64,000 bases of DNA from Streptomyces venezuelae (GCF_008642375.1 NZ_CP029194.1:6193001-6257000); one strand, 5' to 3'; positions 16,500 through 25,972 are shown, counted from the stretch's first letter. Notes: generated from the sequence alone by a model not told the origin. Made by a program: numbers and translations.

Positions 16500-17807
16500 A
16501 TGGAGCAGTCGATGCCGGAGAGCGGCCAGAAAACAACACAAGGGAACATAACCGAGAGCGCCTCGGTCGCCCCGGCGGGTCCCGTCACCGCCGCCCGGCG
16601 CGTGGGGCTGCTCGTCACCCTCGTCCTGGGCGGACTCACCGCCCTGCCCCCGCTCTCCATGGACATGTACCTCCCGGCGCTGCCGGAGGTCACCGACGCC
16701 CTCCACGCACCGGCCGCCACCGTCCAGCTCACGCTCACCGCCTGCCTCGCCGGCATGGCCCTCGGCCAGCTCGTCGTCGGCCCCATGAGCGACAAGTGGG
16801 GCCGCCGCCGGCCGCTCCTCGCCGGCATGGTCGTGTACGTCCTCGCCACCGCCGTCTGCGCCCTCGCGCCCACCGCCGAACTCCTCATCGGCTTCCGGCT
16901 GCTCCAGGGCCTCGCGGGCGCCGCCGGCATCGTCATCGCCCGCGCCGTCGTCCGCGACCTCTACGACGGCGTCGAGATGGCCCGCTTCTTCTCCACCCTG
17001 ATGCTGATCTCCGGCGTCGCCCCGATCGTCGCGCCCCTCATCGGCGGCCAGATCCTGCGGATCACCGACTGGCGGGGCGTCTTCCACGTCCTCGCCGTGA
17101 TCGGCATCCTGCTCACCCTCGTCGTCTGGCGCTTCCTCGGCGAGACCCTGCCCCCCGAGCGGCGCCACGAAGGCGGCGTCGGCCACGCCCTGCGCACCAT
17201 GCGCGGGCTCCTCGCCGACCGGGTCTTCGCCGGCTACATGCTGACCGGCGGCCTCGCCTTCGCGGCCCTCTTCGCCTACATCTCGGCCTCGCCGTTCGTC
17301 GTCCAGGAGATCTACGGGGCCTCACCGCAGACCTTCAGCCTGCTCTTCGGCGTCAACTCGATCGGCCTCGTCCTCGTCGGCCAGATCAACGGCAAGCTCC
17401 TCGTCGGCCGCGTCAGCCTCGACAAGGTCCTCGGCTGGGGCATCGGCACCATCCTGCTCGCCTCCGTCGCCCTGGTCCTCATGACGACCGGCGTCTTCGG
17501 CGAGGTCGGGCTCGTGCCCGTCGCCGCCGGACTGTTCGTCCTCATGTCCGCGATGGGCCTGGCCCTGCCGAGCACCAACGCCCAGGCGCTGATGCGCACC
17601 CCGCACGCCGCCGGCTCCGCCTCCGCGCTCCTCGGCACCTCCTCCTTCCTCGTCGGCGCCGTGGCCTCCCCGCTCGTCGGCATCGCGGGCGAGCACACGG
17701 CCGTCCCGATGGCCGTCGTCCAGCTCGCCTGCGCCGCCCTGTCCCTCACCTGCTTCCTGGCCCTGTGCCGCCCGTGGCAGGCGGGCAGGAAGGCCACGGG
17801 CGGCTGA
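16500..17807 (+). CDS. Bcr/CflA-family multidrug MFS transporter
   Basis: A 435-residue, 12-helix transporter. The first helix carries the Bcr/CflA signature ALPPLSMDMYLPALP; GPMSDKWGRRRPLL is motif A and RLLQGLAGAAGIVIARAVVRD is motif B/C-like. Relatives export bicyclomycin, chloramphenicol, sulfonamides or cysteine. ATG 16500 is preceded by AAGGA with 9-bp spacing; the ATG at 16512 lacks a ribosome site. No regulator is adjacent. Confidence 0.9.
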   Translation: MEQSMPESGQKTTQGNITESASVAPAGPVTAARRVGLLVTLVLGGLTALPPLSMDMYLPALPEVTDALHAPAATVQLTLTACLAGMALGQLVVGPMSDKWGRRRPLLAGMVVYVLATAVCALAPTAELLIGFRLLQGLAGAAGIVIARAVVRDLYDGVEMARFFSTLMLISGVAPIVAPLIGGQILRITDWRGVFHVLAVIGILLTLVVWRFLGETLPPERRHEGGVGHALRTMRGLLADRVFAGYMLTGGLAFAALFAYISASPFVVQEIYGASPQTFSLLFGVNSIGLVLVGQINGKLLVGRVSLDKVLGWGIGTILLASVALVLMTTGVFGEVGLVPVAAGLFVLMSAMGLALPSTNAQALMRTPHAAGSASALLGTSSFLVGAVASPLVGIAGEHTAVPMAVVQLACAALSLTCFLALCRPWQAGRKATGG

Positions 17808-17826
17808 CAGAACGGCGCGGGTCGGG

Positions 17827-18486
17827 TCAGTGTCCCGGGTTCTTGCCCGCGGCGACGGTCCTGACCCGCTCGACCTGGACGTTCGAGGCGTGCTCCAAGT
17901 TGCGGGGATCGGTCTCGTTCGCGTTGATGTGCGCGACGACGGTGCCGATGCGCATGACCACGTCGGCGGAGCTGTCGTCCGCGAACGCGTCGGTCTCGTC
18001 GGCGACGGTGACCACCGTCACCGGCTTCGCCGGCTCTCCGTACTCGGCGGAGGACTTCCGCTTCTCCGCGGCCAGACCCTTCATGGCGGCGCCCGCCTGC
18101 TCCTCCGTCCCGAACGAGAAGAGCCTGAACTCCACGCGCGTCCCGTCCGAGTCGCCCCGGGCCTCCATGTCCTTCCCCGAGATGCCGACGAGACCGGTGC
18201 ACGCCACCCCCGTCTCCTCGGCACAGTGATCGACGGCCTCGGAGCCCTGGCCCACGAAGGGCTCACCCCCGGTGAAGACGTCGCTCACCTCGGACTCGAC
18301 CGGCAGCGCGTGCATCAGCCCCGTCGGGTCCAGCCAGACGGCCTTCGGGACTTCCGCGCCCGGCCGCGCCTCCCCGGGAACCCCCGGCGCCTTCTCGCTC
18401 CCGGCCGCCGGGACGTCCTCCTCGCACCCCGTCAGCGCCAGCACCAGCGCCGCCGCCACAGCAGTCCCCCGTACGACAGACCTCAC
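17827..18486 (-). CDS. Secreted lipoprotein, unknown function
   Basis: A 219-residue protein with a lipoprotein signal (RSVVRG..., lipobox LTGC near residue 20) and an acidic mature part. Two Cys in HCAEETGVACTG could form a disulfide. I do not recognise a family. The GTG at 18486 is chosen because GAGGAG lies 5 bp upstream and it places the signal peptide at the N-terminus; an ATG at 18534 would add 16 polar residues. It converges on the Bcr/CflA gene with a 19-bp gap. Confidence 0.8.
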   Translation of the reverse strand: MRSVVRGTAVAAALVLALTGCEEDVPAAGSEKAPGVPGEARPGAEVPKAVWLDPTGLMHALPVESEVSDVFTGGEPFVGQGSEAVDHCAEETGVACTGLVGISGKDMEARGDSDGTRVEFRLFSFGTEEQAGAAMKGLAAEKRKSSAEYGEPAKPVTVVTVADETDAFADDSSADVVMRIGTVVAHINANETDPRNLEHASNVQVERVRTVAAGKNPGH

Positions 18487-18642
18487 ACGAACTCCTCGAT
18501 AGACCGAATGCTCGTCAAAACTTGGCATGAGCACTCAACATCATCCGCGTCGTGCGAACCAACTCCGGTGCCCCGCCCGGACGGTCGTGACCAGCACCTT
18601 CGGGCGGCCGGGAGCCGAGGACCCGCCACGTAGAATGTCGCG

Positions 18643-19632
18643 GTGAACGCCCCCGCCTCCCCGCCCTCCGCCGAGTCCCTGCGCGCCGCCCTCGCCGGGC
18701 TCCTCGACGGGCTGCCGCCCACCCAGGCGGCCCGCGCCGTCGAGCGGCTGATCGCCAACTACCGGGGCACCACCCCGACGGACGCCCCCGTGCTGCGCGA
18801 CCGCTCCGACGTCGCCGCGTACGCCGCGTACCGCATGCCGGCGACCTTCGAGGCGGTACGGGGCGTCCTCGACGCCCTGCGGGAGGCCGCACCCGACTGG
18901 GTGCCGGCCACGCACACCGACGTCGGCGGCGGCACCGGCGCCGCCAGCTGGGCCGTCGCCGAGGCCTGGGACGAGGCGCCACCCAGGACCACCGTCCTCG
19001 ACTGGGCCGAGCCCGCCCTCGCCCTCGGCCGCGAGCTGGCGGCGGGCGCCCTCGACGCCGAGTGGCGGCGAGAGCGGATCGGCACCGCGCTGCGGCTCGC
19101 GGACACGGACCTCGTCACCGTCTCGTACGTCCTCAAGGAGCTGACCGAGGCCGACCGCACGGCGCTCGTGACCGAGGCGGCGCGCGCCGCGCAGGCGGTC
19201 GTGATCGTCGAGCCCGGCACCCCCGACGGCTACGAGCGGATCATCGCCGCCCGCACCCTGCTCGTCGACGCCGGCTTCACCGTCGCCGCGCCCTGCCCGC
19301 ACAGCGGGACCTGCCCCATCGTGCCCGGCACCGACTGGTGCCACTTCTCGGCCCGCGTGAGCCGCTCCTCGCTGCACCGCCAGGTGAAGGGCGGCTCCCT
19401 GCCGTACGAGGACGAGAAGTACAGCTACGTCGCCGCCGCCCGCTTCCCGGTGACCCCCACGGTCTCCCGCGTCACCCGCAGGCCGCAGATCCGCAAGGGC
19501 CTGGTCCAGCTGGAACTGTGCGGCCCCGACGGGCTCGCGCGGGAGACGGTCACCAAGCGCCACGGGCCCCTGTACAAGCAGGCCCGCGACGCCGAGTGGG
19601 GCGACTCCTGGCCGCCGGAGCAGGACGCCTAG
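18643..19632 (+). CDS. Rsm22 / METTL17-like ribosome-assembly methyltransferase
   Basis: A 329-residue protein of the Rsm22 family, related to mitochondrial ribosomal small-subunit assembly factors. The SAM-fold segment is THTDVGGGTGAASWA near residue 88; VSYVLKELTEADR and VIVEPGTPDGYERI follow. The C-terminal CPHSGTCPI...DWCHF supplies cysteines like the 4Fe-4S site reported in METTL17. The GTG start has only a weak ribosome site. Convergent with the dimethylarginine hydrolase gene, overlapping by 4 bp. RNA target in bacteria not established. Confidence 0.85.
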   Translation: MNAPASPPSAESLRAALAGLLDGLPPTQAARAVERLIANYRGTTPTDAPVLRDRSDVAAYAAYRMPATFEAVRGVLDALREAAPDWVPATHTDVGGGTGAASWAVAEAWDEAPPRTTVLDWAEPALALGRELAAGALDAEWRRERIGTALRLADTDLVTVSYVLKELTEADRTALVTEAARAAQAVVIVEPGTPDGYERIIAARTLLVDAGFTVAAPCPHSGTCPIVPGTDWCHFSARVSRSSLHRQVKGGSLPYEDEKYSYVAAARFPVTPTVSRVTRRPQIRKGLVQLELCGPDGLARETVTKRHGPLYKQARDAEWGDSWPPEQDA

Positions 19633-20489
19633 GCCCGGTCGGGGCGACCGGACGGGATCCAGGGCCTGAGCTCCTGCGTGCAGCACTTCACACTGCCGCC
19701 GCCCTTCAGGAGCTCGCCCAGGTCCATCCCGAGCGGCTCGAAGCCCCGCTGCCGCAGCGGCTCGAAGAGGCCCACCGCCGCCTGCGGCAGCAGCACGTGC
19801 AGACCGTCGCTCACCGCGTTGAGCCCGAGCGCCGCCGCGTCCTCCTCCGTCGCGATCAGCGCGTCCGGGAAGAGCCGGGCCAGTACCGCGCGGCTGCCCG
19901 GGGAGAAGGCGGCCGGGTAGTACATGACCTCGTCCCGGGCGTCGTCGAGGACGCACAGCGCCGTGTCCAGGTGGTAGTAGCGCGGGTCCACCAGCTCCAG
20001 GCCGATCACCGGCCGGCCGAAGAACTCCTGCGCCTCCCCGTGGGCGAGCGGGCTGGAGCGGAAACCGCGCCCCGCGAGGATCCACGAGGCGGTGACGGCG
20101 AAGTCGCCCTCGCCCTCGTTCACATGCTCCGGAAGCCGGACCGCGTCGTCAGGCCAACCGTTCCTGCGGAACCAGGACAGGTGCGCGGCGGCCTCGTCGG
20201 ACCGCTCGGCATGGGCGAACTTCGCGCCCAGCACCCGGCCGCCGACGACCGTGGCGCCGTTCGCCGCGAAGACCATGTCCGGCAGCGCCGGGTCGGGCGT
20301 CAGCAGCTCCACGGTGTGGCCGAGCGAGCGGTAGCGGTCGCGGAGGTCCTCCCACTGGGCGAGGGCCAGCGGCAGGTCGACCGGTTTCGTGGGGTCCATC
20401 CAGGGATTGATCGAGTACGTCACCGAGAAGTGCGCGGGTGGGCACATCAGGTAACGGCGGGGCGAGGACGTGCGCGGAGTGGGGCGCAA
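19629..20489 (-). CDS. ddaH: Dimethylarginine dimethylaminohydrolase / amidinotransferase-fold hydrolase
   Basis: A 286-residue guanidine-modifying enzyme. Active-site elements: RYLMCPPAHF at the start, DMVFAANGATV, EGEGDF, catalytic His in YYHLDTALCVL and the nucleophile Cys in SVKCCTQELRPW at the C-terminus. Such enzymes hydrolyse methylated arginine to citrulline plus amine; related arginine deiminases cannot be fully excluded. The TTG at 20489 is selected since GAGGAG lies six bases upstream and the product then starts shortly before the conserved RRYLMC. A later ATG would cut that motif. Confidence 0.87.
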   Translation of the reverse strand: MRPTPRTSSPRRYLMCPPAHFSVTYSINPWMDPTKPVDLPLALAQWEDLRDRYRSLGHTVELLTPDPALPDMVFAANGATVVGGRVLGAKFAHAERSDEAAAHLSWFRRNGWPDDAVRLPEHVNEGEGDFAVTASWILAGRGFRSSPLAHGEAQEFFGRPVIGLELVDPRYYHLDTALCVLDDARDEVMYYPAAFSPGSRAVLARLFPDALIATEEDAAALGLNAVSDGLHVLLPQAAVGLFEPLRQRGFEPLGMDLGELLKGGGSVKCCTQELRPWIPSGRPDRA

Positions 20490-20721
20490 AGGGGGCTCCT
20501 CACGAACGGGCGGACGGAAGAACCGAAGATCGGTGGACCCATGGTCCGCCCTCGGCGCGCCCCGCGCTGTGGACCGTTCGGGTGGTTCCCGCGCCCCGCC
20601 CCCTCCGGCGCGCCGCGCACCCCGTTTCCGCACCCCGCTTTCACACTCCGGTCACCCGGGGCGCAGGATGGTGGGACCATGGGCAGAGCCGAACGGGCGA
20701 GCATGAGCTGTGAGGGGATAG

Positions 20722-21501
20722 ATGGGCGACGGTATCGGCCGCTACCGCGGCACGGAGAGCAAACTCGCACAGTGGCTGCGCAGGCGCCCGAAACGCACCG
20801 CGGCCGACGAAGAGAACGACCGCGAGAAGCTGCTCCTGGCCACCGCCGCCGCCGGGCTGCCCCTGGCCCCCGCCGCGTATCCCGTCGGCTACAGCTGCTC
20901 CTGTGAGCGGATCGGCTGTCCCACCCCCGCCCGGCACCCCGTCTCCTTCGCGTGGCAGACCCAGTCGACCACCGACCGCGCCCAGATCGAGCGCTGGGCG
21001 AGGAACGAGCCCGAGGCCAACTTCGTCACCGCCACCGGAATGGTCCACGACGTCCTCGACGTCCCGCTGGCCGCCGGCCGCGCGGCACTGGAGCGCCTGC
21101 TCGCCGAGGGCGTCGAGGTCGGACCGGTCGCCGAGTCCGCCGACGTCGACCCGGTCGGCGGGCGCATGCTCTTCTTCACCGCCACCCGCGGCACCCCCGA
21201 GGACGAGGACGAGTGGTGGCCCTGTGAGCTCGACTGCCACCCGGAGACCATGGACGAGCATCCGGGGCTGCGCTGGCACTGCCGCGGCAGCTACGTCCTC
21301 GTACCGCCGGCCCGGCTGCCCGGGGACGAGGACGCCCACCCGGTCGTCGCCTGGGTCCGCGGCCCCGAGCACCCGCTGCCGGACCCGCTGAACCTCCTGG
21401 AGACCCTCACCGACGCCTGCGCGCGGCACGCGGCCGAGCGGGAGGCCGAGGGCGACGGGGAGCACACGGCCCACGAGATCGCCTGGCCGCTGACCCGCTG
21501 A
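20722..21501 (+). CDS. Prim-Pol-like (bifunctional DNA primase/polymerase) domain protein
   Basis: A 259-residue protein similar to the N-terminal Prim-Pol domains found in actinobacterial replication proteins. A basic start (LRRRPKRTAA) is followed by ATAAAGLPLAPAAYP, a Cys-rich knuckle (CSCERIGCPTPARHP), RWARNEPEANFVTATG and HCRGSYVLVPPARLP. There is no helicase domain and no neighbouring replication gene, so this is a stand-alone chromosomal member. ATG 20722 is preceded by GAGGGG. Catalytic activity is not assured; the acidic metal triad cannot be assigned with confidence by eye. Confidence 0.75.
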   Translation: MGDGIGRYRGTESKLAQWLRRRPKRTAADEENDREKLLLATAAAGLPLAPAAYPVGYSCSCERIGCPTPARHPVSFAWQTQSTTDRAQIERWARNEPEANFVTATGMVHDVLDVPLAAGRAALERLLAEGVEVGPVAESADVDPVGGRMLFFTATRGTPEDEDEWWPCELDCHPETMDEHPGLRWHCRGSYVLVPPARLPGDEDAHPVVAWVRGPEHPLPDPLNLLETLTDACARHAAEREAEGDGEHTAHEIAWPLTR

Positions 21502-21531
21502 GGCGGGCGGGGGACCAGGCCTCGCGAGCTG

Positions 21532-22506
21532 TTACGAGCCCACCGCGCCGACCACGCCCTGGAGCCGGCCCGCGATCGTGACCCCGTCCCGGTCCGCACC
21601 CGCCGGCTTCACCAGGACGACCTGGTCCGACACCCACTCCTTGGTGACGGTGTTCTTCACCGTGCCGGTCAGCAGCGCCTTGACGTCCGGGCCGACTTTC
21701 GGCCGGTAGCCCTTCGCCGCCGTCTGCCGCTCGAAGTACCGGGTCGCGAAGAAGACGAACCCGCCGCCGTCCTTGGTCCGCAGCCCCAGCGGGGCGAAGT
21801 CCCCCTGGTCCGCGACGCGGTCGATGTACTGCGTGGCGAGCCCCGGCCGCTTCGCGCCCTTCTGCCGCTCCTCGCGCCACAGCGAGGTGTGCGGCCCCGC
21901 CGCGTACGGCCCCGGCTTCCCGTCCTGCAGAAACGCCACGTACTCCGCCCCGAGGTCCTCGGGCGCGACGGCGAGGGCGTCGCTGTCCGCGGCGACCGGC
22001 ACCGCGTACCCCTCCTCCTCGGCGAACTCGGGCACCGCCTGCGGGCTGAGGACCACCAGGTGGGCGACCTCCCACAGCTGGTCGGGCCCGTTGCGCACGA
22101 AGGCGAGGAGCCAGCGCTGGTCGGTGCGGCCCTGGTCGACGTCGCGGTTCGAGTCGGTGTCCGCGACGAACCAGCGCGGCCAGCCCGCCTTGCGGGGCAC
22201 GACGAACCGCGCGTCGGTCAGTTCGAGGGGCTGGTGGTTCGGGTTGCCGCCGGGGCTCGTGACCGCCCGCGAGCGCAGCCCCGCCTGGTTGATGGCCCCG
22301 AGCGGACCGGTCACCCGGGTCGCGTCCAGGGCGGGGTCATGGGCCTTGTCGGCCCGGTTGTAGGCGGCGGTGAAGTCGGCGAGGGCCTGCGCGGCCTCGT
22401 CCTTCGTCACCGCCGGAAGCAGCGCGGTCTCGCCGTGGACCGTCACGCAGCCGCTCGCGGTCAGCGCCAGCACGGTCGCCGCCGCGGTGGCCGCCAGCGC
22501 CCTCAC
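21532..22506 (-). CDS. Lipoprotein at the 3' end of the efe operon
   Basis: A 324-residue predicted lipoprotein: RALAATAAATVLALTASGC gives the signal and lipobox (TASGC). The mature part starts VTVHGETALLPAV and contains WRFV/WLLAF-type beta strands but no family I can name with confidence. The GTG at 22506 sits 20 bp after the efeU stop and yields a compact signal peptide; an ATG at 22569 would overlap efeU by 44 bp and add a 21-residue basic extension. Same strand and close spacing imply co-transcription with efeOBU, hence perhaps an accessory iron-binding role. Confidence 0.75.
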   Translation of the reverse strand: MRALAATAAATVLALTASGCVTVHGETALLPAVTKDEAAQALADFTAAYNRADKAHDPALDATRVTGPLGAINQAGLRSRAVTSPGGNPNHQPLELTDARFVVPRKAGWPRWFVADTDSNRDVDQGRTDQRWLLAFVRNGPDQLWEVAHLVVLSPQAVPEFAEEEGYAVPVAADSDALAVAPEDLGAEYVAFLQDGKPGPYAAGPHTSLWREERQKGAKRPGLATQYIDRVADQGDFAPLGLRTKDGGGFVFFATRYFERQTAAKGYRPKVGPDVKALLTGTVKNTVTKEWVSDQVVLVKPAGADRDGVTIAGRLQGVVGAVGS

Positions 22507-22525
22507 CGGTCGTGCCGCGAGACGC

Positions 22526-23419
22526 TCAGCCGGTCGTCTCGGCGCTCGCCTCAGCCTCAGCCTGCTCATCGGTCGCCTTCTGCTTCTCCACCCGCACGGA
22601 CGGACCCGACCCTATCGGGGCCAGGAACAGCGCGAGCGCCGGGACCAGATACAGCGCCCACACCGTGACCTGAAGGACCGTCGGGTCCGGCTGGAAGTTG
22701 AAGACGCCCTTGAGGAGGGTGCCGTACCAGCTGTCCGGCGGGATCGTCGCCGAGACGTCGAAGGCCTTGTCCGCGAGGCCGTCGAGGAAGCGCGCCTCCT
22801 GGAGGTCGTGCACGCCGTACGCGAGGACGCCCGCCGCCACGACGACCAGCATCCCGCCGGTCCAGGTGAAGAACTTCGCCAGGTTGATCCGCAGCGCGCC
22901 CCGGTAGAACAGCCGGCCGAGGAGGACGGCCGTGAGCAGGCCGAGGACGACCCCGGTCAACGGCTCGTACGAACCGCCCGAGCCGCTCTCCGAGGCGGCC
23001 CGTACCGACGCCCATACGAAGAGCGCCGTCTCCAGGCCCTCGCGGCCGACCGCGAGGAAGGCGGTCGCGACGAGTGCGCCCGTGCCCATCTGCAGGGCGG
23101 CGTCGAGCTTGCCGTGCAGCCCGGCCCTGAGGTGCCGGGCCGTGCGCCGCATCCAGAAGACCATCCAGGTCACCAGGACCACCGCGACGATCGACAGCGA
23201 GCCGCCGAGCAGCTCCTGCGCCTCGAAGGTCAGCTCCTGCGAGCCGAACTCCAGGCCCGCGCCGAAGGCGAGCGACACGGCCACGGCCACGCCGATGCCG
23301 ATCCAGACCGGCTTCAGCGCGTCCCTGCGCCCGGTCTTCACCAGGTACGCGACGAGGATGCAGACGACGAGGCTCGCCTCCAGGCCCTCGCGCAGGCCGA
23401 TCAGATAGTTGCCGAACAC
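22526..23419 (-). CDS. efeU: EfeU iron permease (Ftr1/OfeT family)
   Basis: A 297-residue inner-membrane permease with seven predicted helices. Two REGLE motifs (residues about 10-14 and near 125), which bind iron during Fe transport, are intact. A polar Glu/Ala-rich tail follows the last helix. With EfeO and EfeB it forms the acid-induced ferrous/ferric uptake system. GTG start preceded by GGAGAA. It follows efeB by 37 bp on the minus strand. Confidence 0.95.
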   Translation of the reverse strand: MFGNYLIGLREGLEASLVVCILVAYLVKTGRRDALKPVWIGIGVAVAVSLAFGAGLEFGSQELTFEAQELLGGSLSIVAVVLVTWMVFWMRRTARHLRAGLHGKLDAALQMGTGALVATAFLAVGREGLETALFVWASVRAASESGSGGSYEPLTGVVLGLLTAVLLGRLFYRGALRINLAKFFTWTGGMLVVVAAGVLAYGVHDLQEARFLDGLADKAFDVSATIPPDSWYGTLLKGVFNFQPDPTVLQVTVWALYLVPALALFLAPIGSGPSVRVEKQKATDEQAEAEASAETTG

Positions 23420-23456
23420 GTCGGTTCTCCTTCTCGATGATCCTCGATGACGCAGG

Positions 23457-24722
23457 TCACGAGAACAGCGCCCGGCCCCACCAGTCGTCCTTGTCCCGGA
23501 CGCCCGGCGGGATCGCGAACAGCGCCGAACCCACGTGCTGGATGTACTCGTTGAGGGCGTCGGCGCGGCCGAGCGAGGTCTGCACCGGGATGAAGCCGGT
23601 CCGGACGTCCTTCTGGTACGCCAGGAAGAACAGGCCCGCGTCCAGCCGGCCGAGGCCGTCCGTGCCGTCCGTGAAGGAGTAGCCGCGCCGCAGGATCGTC
23701 GCCCCGCCGTTGGTGTCCGGGTGCGCGAGCCGGACGTGCGAGTCCGGCTTCATCGCCTTCAGAAAGGGCTCGTCGTGCTCCTTGGCCTTGCCGACCGGGG
23801 CGCCCTCACGCTTGTCGCGGCCGAAGATGTCCTCCTGCTCGCCGAGCGGGGTGCGGTCCCAGGTCTCGACGTTCATGCGGATGCGGCGGGCGACGAGATA
23901 CGAACCGCCGTCCATCCAGGCCGCGGAGCCCTCGGCGTCCCTGCCGGAGACCCACACGTGCTGCGCGAGCCGCTCGGTCTCGGTGCCCGCGATGTTGCGG
24001 GTGCCGTCCTTGAAACCGAAGAGGTTGCGGGGAGTCTGCGCGTCCGGCGTCGTCGAGGACGTCTTGCCGAAGCCCAGCTGCGACCAGCGCACCGCGACCT
24101 TGCCGAAGCCGATCCGCGCGAGGTTCCGGACGGCGTGCACGGCGACCTGCGGGTCGTCCGCGCAGGCCTGCACGCACAGGTCGCCGCCACTGCGCGCCGG
24201 ATCCAGGTTGTCGCCGGGGAACCTGGGGAGCTCCACCAAGGCACCGGGCCGCTTGCCCTTCAGTCCGAAACGCCCGTCGAAGAGCGAGGGGCCGAAGCCG
24301 ACCGTGAGGGTGAGCCGGGAGGGCCTGAGGCCGAGGGCCTCGCCGGTGTCGTCCGGCGGCGCCTCCGGCAGCCCGCCGTACGCGCCCTCGCCGACCTCGG
24401 CGCCGGCCGTCATCCGCTCGGCGGCCCGCGTCCAGTCCTTGAGGAGCTGGACCAGCTCAGCGCGGTCCTCGGTCCGTACGTCGAAGGCGGCGAAGTGCAG
24501 CCGGTCCTGCACGGCGGTGGCGATGCCGGCCTGGTGCGGGCCGTGGAAGGGCACGGCCCCGCCGGTGCCGGCGACGGGCGAGGTGCCGTCGTCGTGGCGG
24601 GCCAGCGCCACGGCGCCGCCCGCCGCGGCGGCACCGAGCGCGAGCCCGGCCCCGCCCCAGCCGATGACCGTACGGCGGGAGGGCGGGGCCCCCGCCGTCT
24701 GCTCCCGGGTCTCCTCGGACAT
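23457..24722 (-). CDS. efeB: EfeB deferrochelatase / DyP-type peroxidase, Tat-exported
   Basis: A 421-residue heme peroxidase. The Tat signal is SRRTVIGWGGAGLALG within the first 45 residues. DyP signature GFKDGTRN and the proximal heme region HVRLAHPDTNGG are present. EfeB oxidises ferrous iron or releases iron from heme in the extracellular space for EfeU. The ATG follows GGAGG. It sits between efeO (19-bp gap) and efeU, the usual order. Confidence 0.95.
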   Translation of the reverse strand: MSEETREQTAGAPPSRRTVIGWGGAGLALGAAAAGGAVALARHDDGTSPVAGTGGAVPFHGPHQAGIATAVQDRLHFAAFDVRTEDRAELVQLLKDWTRAAERMTAGAEVGEGAYGGLPEAPPDDTGEALGLRPSRLTLTVGFGPSLFDGRFGLKGKRPGALVELPRFPGDNLDPARSGGDLCVQACADDPQVAVHAVRNLARIGFGKVAVRWSQLGFGKTSSTTPDAQTPRNLFGFKDGTRNIAGTETERLAQHVWVSGRDAEGSAAWMDGGSYLVARRIRMNVETWDRTPLGEQEDIFGRDKREGAPVGKAKEHDEPFLKAMKPDSHVRLAHPDTNGGATILRRGYSFTDGTDGLGRLDAGLFFLAYQKDVRTGFIPVQTSLGRADALNEYIQHVGSALFAIPPGVRDKDDWWGRALFS

Positions 24723-24741
24723 GCCCTCTGCCTCCGTCCCG

Positions 24742-25899
24742 CTACTTGACGACGGCGGCGGCGAGCTTCGAGAGCGGCTCGGCCAGCGCGTTGACGCCGT
24801 CCAAGAGCTCCTTGCGCTCGGCCTTGCCGACCTTCTCGTACGAGGTGAAGACGTAACTCGTCTTGTCCGTGCGGTACTTGTCGAGCAGCGCGTTCAGCGC
24901 GGCGAACTGCCTGTCCAGCTCGGCGACCAGCTTCGGGTCGTTCTTCGTGGCGACCGGCCTGAGCAGGTCGAAGGACTTCTGCGCGCCCTCGACGTTCGCC
25001 TTGAAGTCGACGAGGTCGGTGTGGGAGTACCGCTCCTCCTCGCCGGTGACCTTGCCGGTGGCGACCTCGTCCAGGAGCTCCTTGGCGCCGTTGGCCATCG
25101 AGGTCGGGGTGATCTCGGCCTTGCCGACCCGCTTCACCCAGTCCGCGAGGTCCTTGTCCAGGGTGTCCGCGAGCTGCTTCTCCGCGGCGCCGAGCTTCTT
25201 GTCCTTCCAGAGCGCCTTCTCCAGGCGGTGCCAGCCGGTCCAGTCCTTCGCCGGGTCCTGGCCCTCCTCCAGGCCGTCCTCGCGGACGTCGACCTTGGGG
25301 TCGATGTCACCGAAGGACTCGGCGACGGGCTCGGTGCGCTCCCAGCCGATGCGGGACTCGGCGTAGGCCTTCTTCGCGGCCTCGATGTCCCCGGCGCGGA
25401 CGGCGTCGGTGAAGACCTTCGCCTTGGGGAGGGTCGCGTCGGCCTGCGCCTGGACGTACTGGCGGTACGCGGCGACGGCGGCGTCCCTCTCCGGGGACCG
25501 CCCGGTGCTCGTGGCGCCGGTGCCGATGAGCTTGACCTGCTGACGGATGCCGTCGCCGACCATGCCGGGCTTGCAGGCGATCGTGTAGTCGCCGGCCTTG
25601 ATCTCGGCGGTGATGGTGGCCTTGGTGCCGGGGCCGATGTTCTCGCGCTCGGTGACGATCCGGTCGTCGGGGTGGAGGACGTAGACCTCGGTGACCTTGG
25701 AGCCGCGGTTCTCGACGGCGAGCGTCACATGGCCGGCCGGGAACTCCTTCTGCGACACCTCGCAGGAGTCGTCCTTGGCGATCACGGTGACCGCGCCGTC
25801 CGCTCCCTTGCCGTCGCTCTTCTCGGCGCAGCCCGTGACGGCGGTCAGGGCGGCCGCGGTCGCGGCGGCGGTGACGACGGAGAGGCGGACGGCTCGCAT
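24742..25899 (-). CDS. efeO: EfeO iron-binding lipoprotein
   Basis: A 385-residue lipoprotein (lipobox AVTGC near residue 24) with an N-terminal cupredoxin-like domain (EFPAGHVTLAVENRG, YTIACKPGM) and a C-terminal M75 peptidase-like helical domain carrying the HxxE metal motif in GWHRLEKALW. It delivers iron to EfeU. It is the first gene of the minus-strand efe operon and has an iron box about 55 bp upstream of its ATG. Confidence 0.95.
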   Translation of the reverse strand: MRAVRLSVVTAAATAAALTAVTGCAEKSDGKGADGAVTVIAKDDSCEVSQKEFPAGHVTLAVENRGSKVTEVYVLHPDDRIVTERENIGPGTKATITAEIKAGDYTIACKPGMVGDGIRQQVKLIGTGATSTGRSPERDAAVAAYRQYVQAQADATLPKAKVFTDAVRAGDIEAAKKAYAESRIGWERTEPVAESFGDIDPKVDVREDGLEEGQDPAKDWTGWHRLEKALWKDKKLGAAEKQLADTLDKDLADWVKRVGKAEITPTSMANGAKELLDEVATGKVTGEEERYSHTDLVDFKANVEGAQKSFDLLRPVATKNDPKLVAELDRQFAALNALLDKYRTDKTSYVFTSYEKVGKAERKELLDGVNALAEPLSKLAAAVVK

Positions 25900-25953
25900 G
25901 GGGAACTCCAGGAAAGCGGGGACGGGGGAGACCGGGGGTGAGGCGGACCTAAC

Positions 25954-25972
25954 TTAGTCGAGGCTTACTTGA
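25954..25972. promoter_or_regulatory. Iron box (DmdR/IdeR operator) upstream of efeO
   Basis: TTAGTCGAGGCTTACTTGA matches 13 of 19 positions of the palindromic consensus TTAGGTTAGGCTAACCTAA. It lies in the efeO promoter region, about 55 bp before the start. Fe-loaded DmdR1/IdeR would repress here. It is the weakest of the three boxes in the window. Confidence 0.7.
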
